From NCBI GenBank assembly GCA_946965045.2, contig OX337234.1:2604001-2668000 (forward strand): DNA of 64,000 nucleotides. Reading direction: 5' to 3'. Made by a program: the position numbers and the translations under genes. A model generated the notes under the pieces. It was given only the letters and a program-made list of their open reading frames with translations, did no database searches and was not told the origin of the DNA. This stretch comes from Epithemia pelagica. Lineage: Eukaryota; Bacillariophyta; Bacillariophyceae; Surirellales; Surirellaceae. Position 1 is the stretch's first letter, and the number at the start of each line of letters is the position of its first letter. Below are positions 24,942-34,453 of this stretch, one piece after another.

Positions 24942-26444
24942 TCATCTTGTCTTTTGTTTCTTTCGTGAAACAGATGCTACGACATTATCAACCACTGCAC
25001 TGTCTTCGTCGCTGTCCTCGGACGACTCTTCTTCGTCAAGGTCCACAATTTCATCCTCGCTACTCTGTACGTCGTTAGTTTTAGTTTCTGGCAAGGATTT
25101 TGGTTGCTGTCGTGACGAGCTTTCTTCCTTGTCTGAATCTTCGTAGTCGCTGACTTTATCTTCTTCGTCAATGTCTCCGTCCACATTTCGAGCGTGATCG
25201 GAATCCAACCAGCTTGTTTCCTCCCCAAACAAGACGCAATTCAGTCGTTGTCTCAAGTACATGCAATATAGTTGTTTTCGGCTTTGGGTGTCGTAGAGTC
25301 GTAACATTCGATCCAACCCCACGGTCGCCAAGGTTGGGAGAGAAGCATGTTGGACCAATCCTCGAATGGACCCCACGGGTCCAACGTACCGGCCCCACGT
25401 GGATACTGTGGTATCCTTTTTTTGTTTTCCCAAGGTTCTCAAATCCAGAGTGTGCAAGTCTCCTGTGGAATCGCCCACCACCACATGAAAGGTGTCCACC
25501 AGGCACAGGGTCGTGACACGGTGTTCCAGGAGCGAATTGGGGGTGTAGGAAATGGGTCGACGTTGAATGGTATCTTGGCGCACATCATAGATTCGCACTT
25601 CACAGTGGGCCGACCCGACCGCCATGATATTGCTTCCCATGGATGGGTCCGTCTGTTCCAAAAAGGATATGGCAGATGGCCAAACCTGTGGTGGCAATAA
25701 TGTTTGAGGGTCCGCCGAAAGATTCTTGGCCTTCCACACCTGTTTGGACGTTTCCAAATCCCACAAGGTCGTCTCACGTTCTTGTCCACCCACGGCAACT
25801 CGATGGTGTCTCCTATCGAGACCAGTGGCCGTAATGTAGGCATTGCCAAACTTGTTGTGTTGCTCCTGTTGAGACGTTGCGACGGTCGAAAATCTACCGA
25901 GGATTGCAGACTGTTCGTCGTCGTCGTTGTCGTTGTCGTCGTTGCAATTCATCACGACCACGTCTCCCAGGGCATTGCACGCACACAGACGGTCACTCTT
26001 GGTTTTCGAATCGCCCAGGGCAAATAAACTCAAGGGCTTGGTCCATGGTCGAATGGTCGGTTCCACGTCTCTGGTTGGGTCGGGGGCAAAAATGTTGCGA
26101 TTGGTCCACGGCCCCACGGTTCGATCGTGGTATCTCCCATAGTCTCGGTCCGTGTGAGAGGAGCGTTCCCAGACTTGTACCACTCCATCCATTCGCAACG
26201 ACGCAAAGGCCGTGTCATGATTCGAATCGACCCAGGCCAAATCCACAATCCCGGTACGACGACGACGACGACGACCCGTGTTGTCATGATGATCGGAGGA
26301 TGGAGAAACTCGAACACATCCCTGGTTGTCACTGGACACTGGTACTGGAACTCCTGGTGGAGTCGATTCGTCCTTGTGGGATCGGGACAACTCTGGAATA
26401 CATTCCTTGAGGAACCCACATTCATCTCCTGTAATCAATCGCAT
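24942..26444 (-). CDS. WD40 ribosome-biogenesis protein, NSA1/WDR74-like
   Basis: About 500 residues from the first ATG (MRLITGDECGFLKE); the open frame extends to 26471 but only with GTG. WD-repeat blades are visible (LAWVDSNHDTAFASLRMDGVVQVW, VAVGGQERETTLWDLE, GSAHCEVRIYDVR, VVVGDSTGDLHTLDLR). They are followed by the diagnostic segment LATVGLDRMLRLYD...QLYCMYLRQRLNCVLF, which matches the NSA1/WDR74 family. That family acts in the nucleolus in 60S pre-ribosome maturation with the Rea1/NVL machinery. The C-terminus is a long acidic, Ser-rich tail ending in a basic KKQKTR, typical of nucleolar proteins. Single exon, no signal peptide. Family assignment is fairly secure; role is by homology. 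Confidence 0.75.
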   Translation of the reverse strand: MRLITGDECGFLKECIPELSRSHKDESTPPGVPVPVSSDNQGCVRVSPSSDHHDNTGRRRRRRTGIVDLAWVDSNHDTAFASLRMDGVVQVWERSSHTDRDYGRYHDRTVGPWTNRNIFAPDPTRDVEPTIRPWTKPLSLFALGDSKTKSDRLCACNALGDVVVMNCNDDNDNDDDEQSAILGRFSTVATSQQEQHNKFGNAYITATGLDRRHHRVAVGGQERETTLWDLETSKQVWKAKNLSADPQTLLPPQVWPSAISFLEQTDPSMGSNIMAVGSAHCEVRIYDVRQDTIQRRPISYTPNSLLEHRVTTLCLVDTFHVVVGDSTGDLHTLDLRTLGKQKKDTTVSTWGRYVGPVGSIRGLVQHASLPTLATVGLDRMLRLYDTQSRKQLYCMYLRQRLNCVLFGEETSWLDSDHARNVDGDIDEEDKVSDYEDSDKEESSSRQQPKSLPETKTNDVQSSEDEIVDLDEEESSEDSDEDSAVVDNVVASVSRKKQKTR

Positions 26445-26963
26445 GATTATATAGTTGTTGTTGGCATTCACAGTTTGGGTGTTCTTGTGGATGAATGGTG
26501 TCTGGTGTCGGTTTTGCTATTGCTGCGGTCGACGTACAGACTGACGACGGTTCTGGGCTCGCGCGATGGGGGACGAAAAATGAGATAAAAGCGCCCGCGT
26601 CATGGCGCACGTCGACGTTCCAATGGCGGACGTTGTCCTTTTGGGGCTTTTTGGCATTTATGGAGGATGACCAAGCTTTAACTCTTGTTCACCCGTCGAC
26701 CCAACAAAAGCTGTTGGCAACTATAATGTAATCTTGAACTATATATCGACAGTCCAACCAGACAACAGCACGGGACCGCTACTAGACTCGAGCAAGGAGG
26801 AGAGAGGAGAGCGTAGGGCAATAAAAAGTGTATCTAATCAACGGATGTACGTTGTATCGACAATCTAAACTACAAAATCGTGCAATGAATCTCTTCCTGT
26901 ATGTGTTTGTTCCTTCAAGAGCTGAATGGTAGCGCTCCAACATCCATGTGAATCCAAAGAACT
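26445..26963. other. intergenic, no gene seen
   Basis: Lies between the start of the NSA1-like gene and the stop of the hydrolase-like gene, both on the minus strand, so it should hold the promoter of the former and the 3' end of the latter. No repeat or RNA gene recognised. Confidence 0.5.
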
Positions 26964-28109
26964 CTAAAAGGCCAATCCGTAATCCATTTGAGCCTCTCGA
27001 GAAGTAGTACTGGTCCACGAGTTTTTGTTGTAGCTCGGCGTCTCCACTTGGGTCCAGTTTCGTGGTGGTTGTTTCACGGGTGATTTCCCCTTTTGCACCG
27101 TGTCCACGATACGGCTTACTAGGACCCCTGCTTGTTCAGATGCCGCCACGTAGCCTCCCCGTAGTTTCTCCGTACGAACCTTGTTTTTGTAGGCCTTCAT
27201 ACGATCCCGTACCAGATCCATTTGGTCGCCTTCGAATGGGTCCTCTTCACTTTTCATAATGAGAAAGCTAATGCCCTGTTCTCGGCAATAGGTTTGATAA
27301 ATAGTCTGCAAGTTCCATCGGTCCGCCCGTGTCTTGTGTTCTTCCACAAACGAAGTCATTTGCGGCATGATCTTGCTACCTTGGTGCAAACGGATCGCCT
27401 TTTGGACGTCCTTGATCTCTTGCTTGAAGGCCTTGGAGTTGTTCTTGCGATATTCCTTGCTGTACAACGGAACCAGCATCTTATTGAACACCATGGTGGA
27501 TCGTTGTGCGGCCGATGCGCTCATGGGTCCAAACGTGCTCTTGACCACGGGCGTATTCATGACTCCGTGGCTATGACCATCGGCAAAGTATCCTCCATTC
27601 ACGGACAAGACATGTTCAATGCGAGGGTAGCGAATTCCCTTGGCCTCGCGAGCCTTTTGGCGCTGCAACAGCTCCAACATGACCAGAGACGAAAAGTCCA
27701 AGGAAACCAGCACGGTTGTCTTGACCCCTTGATTCTTCCAATGCGCTTCCACAAGGTTGGCCCGTTCAATCGTGCTGTAAGCATATCCCTCCTTGGGTTT
27801 GTCCGAGTTGCCTTGGCCCACGTACTCCACGTACAAACGGGGGATATCGGCATTCAGATTGCGGTTGGATTGGAGAAGGGTTTCCACCTTGGCGTATCCG
27901 TAGCTACCATGAGGAAAGCCAGGAAGCATGGTCAACCACATGGCATCCGGATTCGAATGTTGAGGAATCACCACTCGACGAAAGACTGGAACGGTACAAT
28001 CCTTTCTCTTTTCCGGGGCAATTTCCTTGCGCTTGTGATCAAAATGCACTCGCTTGCCAGTGGCAAACCAGTCATCCGCGGAAACAAAGGTATCTGTGGG
28101 GTTGGTCAT
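26964..28109 (-). CDS. alpha/beta-hydrolase-like protein with atypical nucleophile elbow
   Basis: 381 residues, ATG start verified, single exon. The segments WLTMLPGFPHGSYGYAKVE and YVEYVGQGNSDKP have the pattern of the early strands and oxyanion region of alpha/beta-hydrolase-fold proteins (haloalkane dehalogenase/epoxide hydrolase type). In these, GxGxSD follows strand 4. Where the GxSxG or GxDxG elbow is expected, the sequence reads VLVSLDFSSLVMLELL, i.e. SLDFS, so the nucleophile could be Asp (GxDxG class with substitutions) or activity may be lost. A late SEEDPFEG could hold the acid, but a catalytic His is not obvious. No signal peptide. The fold call is moderate and enzymatic function uncertain. 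Confidence 0.6.
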   Translation of the reverse strand: MTNPTDTFVSADDWFATGKRVHFDHKRKEIAPEKRKDCTVPVFRRVVIPQHSNPDAMWLTMLPGFPHGSYGYAKVETLLQSNRNLNADIPRLYVEYVGQGNSDKPKEGYAYSTIERANLVEAHWKNQGVKTTVLVSLDFSSLVMLELLQRQKAREAKGIRYPRIEHVLSVNGGYFADGHSHGVMNTPVVKSTFGPMSASAAQRSTMVFNKMLVPLYSKEYRKNNSKAFKQEIKDVQKAIRLHQGSKIMPQMTSFVEEHKTRADRWNLQTIYQTYCREQGISFLIMKSEEDPFEGDQMDLVRDRMKAYKNKVRTEKLRGGYVAASEQAGVLVSRIVDTVQKGKSPVKQPPRNWTQVETPSYNKNSWTSTTSREAQMDYGLAF

Positions 28110-29208
28110 GGTGTAAAAGTCGGTAGGTATTCTGGAGCCGGAGGCGGTTTCTTGAATTGAAATCTTGAGGGAAGTGAGGTAAGGGTTTCAAGCCCGAGCG
28201 ATTTGTGGGAATGCACAGGAGATGAGTTTTTCTCAGAACAAGATCTTTCTCCGTTTTGTGTCGGGTTCGATCGTTGGCATGAGATTTCGGTCACGCCACG
28301 CTGTCACTCGGAGTCGACAGTTGGAGTTGGTTCGATTTTGTTCCCATGATTGGTGTACTTAGACAAAAATGTGGGAGTTTCAATCCTGCCGGCGCTGGAC
28401 ATGACCGGTAAATTCCATATGTAAAGGTCGGCAGGCAGACAAACAAGACTGAGAATACGGAAATCCATACCTAGGGCAATTATAATCCGGATCGTACGCT
28501 TCTCCAGAACCCTTCCTCGCGCCAAGTTTAGAATGGTCCCCCACGAACCGGCCATTCTATGAAAATTTTGAGCTCGCGCGCACGTGCGGTGAGGCACCGA
28601 ACATGTTTTGGCGTCCACACTTTTCACACTTGGTTCCCCAAGATGCGAGACCCGCTGCACCGGCACGGAACTCTCAGTCTCCACGCTTCGCCGATGTTCC
28701 ACGAACTAACATGGAACGGGAATCTCCTTCATGTCGTGAGATTGAGTGATCGGGTCGTGCCCTGTCCGTAAATGAAGCTAAATGAAGGCTACGCTGGTCT
28801 TCTCACGAAACCCAGTAATCTGGTGGATTGAGCCGCTTGTGTTATTCGCAAGGGGAACATCGATTCGCTGAGCGGCGTAGCGATATAGAATGTCTATCTT
28901 ATGGGATTGTTTCTCGGATGGTCTTGATCGTGTCCACCGGGCTGAACGGGACAATCTCCTCCATGTCGTGAGATTGAGTGATTTGATCGCCATTCCCTAT
29001 TCCTTGTTCCGTGTGCCTCCGAAATCTGACAGTTTTGACCCAAGGTACTCAAATTCTGGTGGACACCACATGGCTAGTTTTACAGTAATTACCGTAGTTA
29101 GTAGATGTAATGGATTGCTTTTTTTTTTTCAGTTTCAAAATTTTTCCCTAGAGTAGCATTTTGGAGTTTGGCAACTACTACTTCCACGTACAATTTCTTC
29201 CTCGCTCC
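28110..29208. other. intergenic region with a ~37-bp direct repeat pair
   Basis: 1.1 kb upstream of the hydrolase-like gene. It contains two copies of gaacggg...atctcc(t/t)(t/c)catgtcgtg + agattgagtgat at 28714-28750 and 28944-28982, same orientation, and a T-run near 29119. Open frames here are short and unconvincing. Confidence 0.5.
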
Positions 29209-30327
29209 TTATTCATAATAGGCTGCATGGCATGATAGCAATGGTAGACCTGGCTTTCGAATATCATAACATAGATCCAACACTTGGACATGACCATTAG
29301 ATTGTTGATATCCCATGGAAATGATCATCGGAGCTTCCGCAGTCTCGTTCTCTGCAGGCAATTCTAGAGGACAAGCAACAACAACTCCATTGGGCAGTAC
29401 AACACGTAAGAGGCTCTCATCATCATCATCATCATGGTCTGCTGAAATACCCAACAAACGGTGCAAGGCGTCATTACCCAGGTTTCGCCGTCGGAAACCC
29501 AACTTTCCCAATCTTTGCCATAGATTTTTCCTTTTCCGCCCCAATCCATCCACTTCGCTGGTTTGCTTTAGATCTAGCTTTTGAATACACCACTGTTGGG
29601 CCAATTCTTGACGTGTTTGCAAGGACCAGCAAGCCTGGTTGGTGGAATCGATTTTCGGCAGGTTGGCAATATCGTCAGGATTAGTATCCGCAACATCAAA
29701 GACGGCTTCTCCCTTGTCTTGTTGATGTTGTTGAAGGAAACAGATGCGTTCGAGAGACTTTTCTTTGTAGATCAACACAACTGTTCGGCGTTTGGATATT
29801 CCTGTGGCGGTGGTCGCTTTCTCCCAAAAGCCGTGCTCAATGATGGGAAAGGCTTGGAATGTCCGCCCTGTGCGACCAATAATACCATCGTCAAAAACAT
29901 ACAACGTTTGCAGCAGGGTTTCGTCTCCTCCTTGCTCTGGTGGGAGTTTCGTCAGGACAACGGCTTCTCTGGATCCTGGATGACGTGCATGACATACGGT
30001 CCAATCGGCAGTCTCGTCATCATCTTGTCGACGATGAAAGGTCATGCGCATGTTCAACTCATGACTATCCTTGCGTAAAATCAAAGATGGACCATTCGGC
30101 TTATTGCTGTTTGGTTCCATCAAAGAAGACCGATCGACAGTGTACCAACCAATACTCCCCGACCAATTGCCAATGCAATACTTCATTAAACTATCCCAAC
30201 GACGATTGACAAATTCGGAATTCTTCCATTCAGCAGTGGCGTCCTGCCGATATGCATCACAGGTGCTGGCTAGCAGTAGCCATAGGCATGTCCAGCATGC
30301 ATGTCGCCAAAAGGAAGGATGGACCAT
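29209..30327 (-). CDS. secreted or plastid-targeted DUF3598-like protein
   Basis: 372 residues when started at the internal ATG (MVHPSFWRHACWTCLWLLLASTCDA). This begins with a typical signal peptide, whereas the open frame extends 43 codons upstream (to 30456) with hydrophilic sequence. Early mature sequence reads NRRWDSLMKYCIGNWSGSIGWY, similar in pattern to the lipocalin-like DUF3598 proteins of cyanobacteria and algae, which have a conserved W...GxW...F/Y start. An acidic run (HDDDDDES) and a basic segment (GLGRKRKNLW...FRRRN) lie in the C-terminal half. Residues after the predicted cleavage (CDA-YRQ) could serve as a plastid transit signal with an aromatic +1 residue. Domain call is tentative. 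Confidence 0.55.
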   Translation of the reverse strand: MVHPSFWRHACWTCLWLLLASTCDAYRQDATAEWKNSEFVNRRWDSLMKYCIGNWSGSIGWYTVDRSSLMEPNSNKPNGPSLILRKDSHELNMRMTFHRRQDDDETADWTVCHARHPGSREAVVLTKLPPEQGGDETLLQTLYVFDDGIIGRTGRTFQAFPIIEHGFWEKATTATGISKRRTVVLIYKEKSLERICFLQQHQQDKGEAVFDVADTNPDDIANLPKIDSTNQACWSLQTRQELAQQWCIQKLDLKQTSEVDGLGRKRKNLWQRLGKLGFRRRNLGNDALHRLLGISADHDDDDDESLLRVVLPNGVVVACPLELPAENETAEAPMIISMGYQQSNGHVQVLDLCYDIRKPGLPLLSCHAAYYE

Positions 30328-30707
30328 CGTTCTATTTTGCCGATCGGTTTCGCTTTCGCCTTCGCCTCTGAATCCAGAGAACACCCGTCTGCCGTCTGCG
30401 TCCAAGGTACCCCCTAGCGGAAGGTGAGTCCTGCTCGTGAATGGGCAAGGGTGCAAGAATCAAGTCTACGATGGTCTTCTCGCAGGAAAGTTGTCTTGGC
30501 TTTAGAACCAGAATGAACTACTTGAGCAGCAAAGAGAAACAAGGGTCCTTCCTCATCGTGGGGCAATTCTGATGGAAAATTATCGTCAAGCGGGCTTTGT
30601 CGTTTCTATTAATCGCTTCCTAGCGCTCGCGCGATACCGTGTACATGACCTAAGCAAAAATAACAATCGGGCCTTTTGCAACAGGAAACACTGGCTATAA
30701 CGACAGC

Positions 30708-31945
30708 TTAAGGACCAAACTCCCGACGTGGTCCCGGGAGGTTTGGTGGTCGAATGGCTGTCAGTTTCACTCTCGTTCTTTCTGTATCGATATCCGCCAC
30801 CCAGACTCGAACACGATCGCCTTTCTTCATGAATTCTCGAGGAAACGCTCCTCGAACCCAAGCTGGATGGTCCATAAAATGGAGCCATCCATCCACAACT
30901 GCCCCAACCTCCACATAGGCACCATAATCAGTCACACGACGTAGTTCACCCCATAATTCGTCGTCGACTTGCATTTCATTGAGTTGAATGCGTTCGCTGG
31001 ATTCTGTTTCATCTTCCTTTTCCGACTCGAGGACTTCAAACGGAAGCATGGTGAGATGCAGCTTTTTCAGTTTGGGGCTGCACGACCGTACCCGAACTGT
31101 CACTTCTTGTCCAGGGGACAATACTTGACGTGGGTGCTCCACAAAAACGTCACGACTCAACTGCGATATGTGTAAGAGTCCATCACACTCCGTACCGACA
31201 TCCACGTATGCTCCAAAATTGGTGAGAGAAATCACCAAGCCTCGCATTTCCATTCCAGGTGTCAATACGGACAAGGGCGTACGTTCTTCAAAAGGGAGTG
31301 GACGCTCAATGCGGCTAGCGTTTTTTCGTTCCTTTTGTTTTTCCTTTACATACATGAGAAGTTCTGAAGAGGTTAGATGCAAATTGCAAAAACAAAAACG
31401 GTTGGCCAAACAAACATTGAAAGAAAGCGTTCGGGGTCAGAAATATAAGTCGATTTGCCGTATTCTCAAACATGGAACGCACTTCGTTTCTTATCCTTTG
31501 CTGGTTCTCGCTTTTTCTTGTTGGCTATGGCGCGCGCATGCGCTTCTTTTACAATACGTTCTTTCACCTTGGGATTCAGTCGATCCCATCGTGTTAGTTT
31601 CTTTTTGGGTGGCGTTGTCGCGTCATTCGTCGTGTCGTTGCTACCTTCATCATCATCATCATCCGCGTCACTGTTGCTCATGGAATAAAGAGTATCGACC
31701 GAGGAGGCCACATCACTGGTACCGGGAGTCAGGCGAGCGAGTGTCGGCCTTGTCGTCGTTCGCTTCCGTGTTCCCCTGTGAGGAGTTGTTGTTGTTCTTG
31801 GTACGTCATACTGGTCGTTGGGGTGTCTTGTAATAGCCAGCGCTGGTCGAATGTTCCAAGAAGGGGGGCCCAGGAGCGCTCTGCAGTGATGGACATTCCA
31901 TAGGAGAAGACAAAGCAGCGTAGAGTGAATTGTGATAAACATCAT
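30708..31945 (-). CDS. two-S1-domain RNA-binding protein, plastid-type, two exons
   Basis: Two open frames join through a GT-AG intron at 31482-31364 (119 bp; donor GTGCGT, acceptor CTTCAG). The phase is preserved across an A|AA lysine codon, giving about 372 residues. The start ATG at 31945 (MMFITIHSTLLCLLLW...) opens a signal peptide ending near CRA-LLG, consistent with bipartite plastid targeting. An acidic/basic linker (DADDDDDEG, KKKREPAKDKKR) leads to S1 domain 1 (PGMEMRGLVISLTNFGAYVDVG...DGLLHISQLS) and S1 domain 2 (ELWGELRRVTDYGAYVEVG...DGWLHFMD). S1 pairs of this kind occur in plastid ribosomal S1/PSRP-type translation factors. The 284 bp between its ATG and that of the Derlin-like gene form a divergent promoter region. 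Confidence 0.75.
31364..31482 (-). other. intron of the S1-domain gene
   Basis: 119 bp, GTGCGT...CTTCAG. Retaining it puts a stop (TGA) shortly after the donor; removing it fuses the signal-peptide exon to the S1-domain exon in frame. Confidence 0.75.
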
Positions 31946-32228
31946 GGTAGTACCAGCAAGAGAGTGCCGCACTGGTGGTAATGTCGTGATGGGTCGTCGT
32001 CTGATGTCTGTGCTTGGAAGATTCTGACTCCGGACTTTTGATTTTTGATGTTTCGGTGGTTGTCGGAACGTTCCGGGCGGTGGAACGTAGACTGGATGCT
32101 TAGAAGGTACGAAAGCTCCATGGTTCCAAGTGGAAGTTATGGAGAGTATCTTTGTTTGAGTACCCTCACGCACTCAAACTCAAACCCAGACCATCATCCA
32201 TCCCATTTCAACTGGAACAAGCAAGACA

Positions 32229-33227
32229 ATGAAAGGAGTGTTGAGCCTCATATTGATTGCCCTTTTAATCTGCTCTACTGCAGGGCGAGGGAATAGACAA
32301 GCAGTAATCGGGCACAGCCGATCGTCGCTCTTCGGTCTACCAAATCGAGTAGGGTTTGTGAGCACAACACGACCAATCCATTCGGCTCGTCAACGAGCAA
32401 TAGACTTGAGGGGTGGTGCCTTGGATGAAGACGATCACGACGACGAAGACGAAGATGATGACGATGAGTTTGATGACGACGACTTTTTGGATCTAGAGGA
32501 GGACGAGATTGTAGAGAGTGACTTTGCCGAAGACAATACATTAGATCTTTTGCTAGAGGCATGGAAAAAGACGCCACCGGTAACCAAAATGTTTCTGCAA
32601 GCATCTGCTGCCACCACACTATATGGCTTTCTCTTCAACAAGAATGAATTCCCAAAACTTCTTTCTCTGGAATGGAAACCAGTGTTGTACAAGTTGCAGT
32701 TCTGGAGGCTGTTCACGTCGTTTCTGAACTTTGGTCCATTTGGATTGGGCTATCTTCTAACAGCCCAGTTCGTTTGGATGTACATGTCCACCTTGGAACG
32801 TCTTTCACACAACAAACCATATGATTTCTGGATCATGTTATTTTTTGGAAAGCTTTCCATGGTGGTTGGCTATCCTTTGCTTCGACTGAGTCCACGATTT
32901 CTGGGACACAACCTCAGTACATTTCTGGTCTACATTTGGTCCAGGTATCATGAAGGTGTGGAGGTAAACCTTTTTGAACTTTTCAATACACGTGCGGAGC
33001 TTCTTCCATGGCTGTTTTTGGCACAAACCTTTCTCCTCGAAGGAGAACCACCCATTCTCGACTTTTTGGGGATTGTGTTTGGCCATATCTATCATCATTG
33101 CAAATCCGTAGGCCTACTACAAGCTCCACCAGCACTGGTGAACTGGTACGAAAAGAGCAAATCACCTTTGGCTGCACGAATACGTGATTCATATCGAGTG
33201 ATATCCTCCGACTTTGAAGTTCAGTAA
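32229..33227 (+). CDS. Derlin (Der1)-family protein with N-terminal leader, probable sDer1
   Basis: 332 residues, single exon. A signal peptide (MKGVLSLILIALLICSTAG) is followed by a ~60-residue leader and a very acidic stretch (DEDDHDDEDEDDDDEFDDDD). The Derlin core then begins (LLEAWKKTPPVTK, WKPVLYKLQFWRLFTSFLNFG...), with several hydrophobic segments, a conserved ELLPW, and DFLGIVFGHIYHH near the end. Derlins form the channel part of ERAD. In algae with red secondary plastids, a second, symbiont-derived copy (sDer1) with a bipartite leader works in protein import across the periplastid membrane. The leader here, without an aromatic residue right after the signal peptide, fits that periplastid type. 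Host ER Derlins normally lack such a leader. Targeting is inference. Confidence 0.75.
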   Translation: MKGVLSLILIALLICSTAGRGNRQAVIGHSRSSLFGLPNRVGFVSTTRPIHSARQRAIDLRGGALDEDDHDDEDEDDDDEFDDDDFLDLEEDEIVESDFAEDNTLDLLLEAWKKTPPVTKMFLQASAATTLYGFLFNKNEFPKLLSLEWKPVLYKLQFWRLFTSFLNFGPFGLGYLLTAQFVWMYMSTLERLSHNKPYDFWIMLFFGKLSMVVGYPLLRLSPRFLGHNLSTFLVYIWSRYHEGVEVNLFELFNTRAELLPWLFLAQTFLLEGEPPILDFLGIVFGHIYHHCKSVGLLQAPPALVNWYEKSKSPLAARIRDSYRVISSDFEVQ

Positions 33228-33327
33228 AGTCCCCCTGCGCCTATTCGGTCAGCCAGATTTGTGTCCGTGAGAGTGATCCTAACCTGTCATGCTGCGGCAA
33301 TAGAGAGAAGGCAGCCGAATGCGACCT

Positions 33328-34239
33328 CTAGACATTTAATTTTTCCGCGCCAACAATATAGTCAAATCCTAACCGTATCCGTCCCTTGGCAGCGACAGCT
33401 TTGGTTTGAGCCTCCAAGTCATCCAACACAGCCGCCATGGAGGAGGCGAGTTCCTTTGATGGAAAAAGAGGAAACTTGGATCGTGCGACATTAATTTGTT
33501 TCACAACTGTTTCATGCCGGTAGAGGATGGGCATTTTGACGCTTTTCACCAATTTCAATTTGCCGCATCCTTGGACTTGTCGTTGAATCCACTCCATTGG
33601 GTACTCACGATAACACCTATGTCCTGCCAACAGGATGCAAGCATCTCGAACTTGTCGCACCTTGCAAATGAGATTGGCACCTTCATCATTGGCGACTTCG
33701 TCTGGTATTGGTTGCAAACCCACTATATAGAGTCGTCCTCCTGGTCGCAGCAATCGGGCCAATTTAGGAATCATCATATCTTGGGCATAGGGAGAAAATC
33801 CATCCATGGCACCAATGAGATAATCCGCTATTATCACATCAAACTCGTTTTCGTAAAAGTCCAGCGAGGGTGTCGAAGCATTGGTTTCGTCAAACCAATT
33901 TCCAATCACAACATCAATGTGATCGTCGACATTGAGTGCCTCCACTTCTAGTTGACAATTCCGCTGCATTTTTCGGTCGGCTGTGACAGCGACACACCGT
34001 TCCATCCCCTTTCCAGAGTGTTTCAGGGTGGCCAACCATCGCAAGGAATGGATTCCGGTACCGGCATCTAGTACGACACCAAATGGTTTATCGCCCTGTT
34101 GCTTCTCGATGCTTCCAAAAAGGGCATCGTCCTCCCCGTACACAAAACGCGCAGCTTGTCGAGGTGAGGAAAGACTCATTTTCAGGCAGGACAGATTCGC
34201 AAAACACAGAGCAACAATGGCAACGACAATGGCTTCCAT
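33328..34239 (-). CDS. class I SAM-dependent methyltransferase with signal peptide
   Basis: 303 residues from ATG 34239 (MEAIVVAIVALCFANLSCLK, signal-peptide-like). The open frame reaches 34392, but the extra 51 codons are not needed and abut the DIRS insertion. Motif I is GVVLDAGTGIHSLRWLA; acidic post-I, FDVIIADYLIGAMDGFSPYA (motif II/IV) and LLRPGGRLYIVG (motif III-like) follow in standard order. Substrate cannot be told from sequence. Its 5' side faces another methyltransferase gene across the inserted DIRS B/C block, so the two once shared a short divergent intergenic region. Confidence 0.75.
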   Translation of the reverse strand: MEAIVVAIVALCFANLSCLKMSLSSPRQAARFVYGEDDALFGSIEKQQGDKPFGVVLDAGTGIHSLRWLATLKHSGKGMERCVAVTADRKMQRNCQLEVEALNVDDHIDVVIGNWFDETNASTPSLDFYENEFDVIIADYLIGAMDGFSPYAQDMMIPKLARLLRPGGRLYIVGLQPIPDEVANDEGANLICKVRQVRDACILLAGHRCYREYPMEWIQRQVQGCGKLKLVKSVKMPILYRHETVVKQINVARSKFPLFPSKELASSMAAVLDDLEAQTKAVAAKGRIRLGFDYIVGAEKLNV

Positions 34240-34453
34240 TGCGATCGCTCTGGAACACTGCAACCAAAGGCCAAAGGCCTCGCAAAAATCTAAAGCAATC
34301 GCACTTTGGTCCTCGATTTTTCTCCAAAAAACGCGAAGGAAAAGATCCGTCCATTTATAGTAGTGTACAAAGTATATTGTAGGATGATTCATTTGTGCGC
34401 CAGCGACAGGACACTCAGGTAGCTACACGTAGTCTAGCTAGATCACACTAGCT

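Noticed and set aside
24445-24945. 166-codon minus-strand frame between the CR gene and the NSA1-like gene
   Set aside because: Low-complexity product opposite the RGG-like frame; no domain and no good start context.
27222-28160. 312-codon plus-strand frame opposite the hydrolase-like gene
   Set aside because: Antisense to a frame with hydrolase-fold motifs; composition is that of a codon shadow.
34240-34392. N-terminal extension of the methyltransferase up to the DIRS boundary
   Set aside because: The internal ATG at 34239 opens a signal-peptide-like sequence; the extension has no such support and lies in the former intergenic region.
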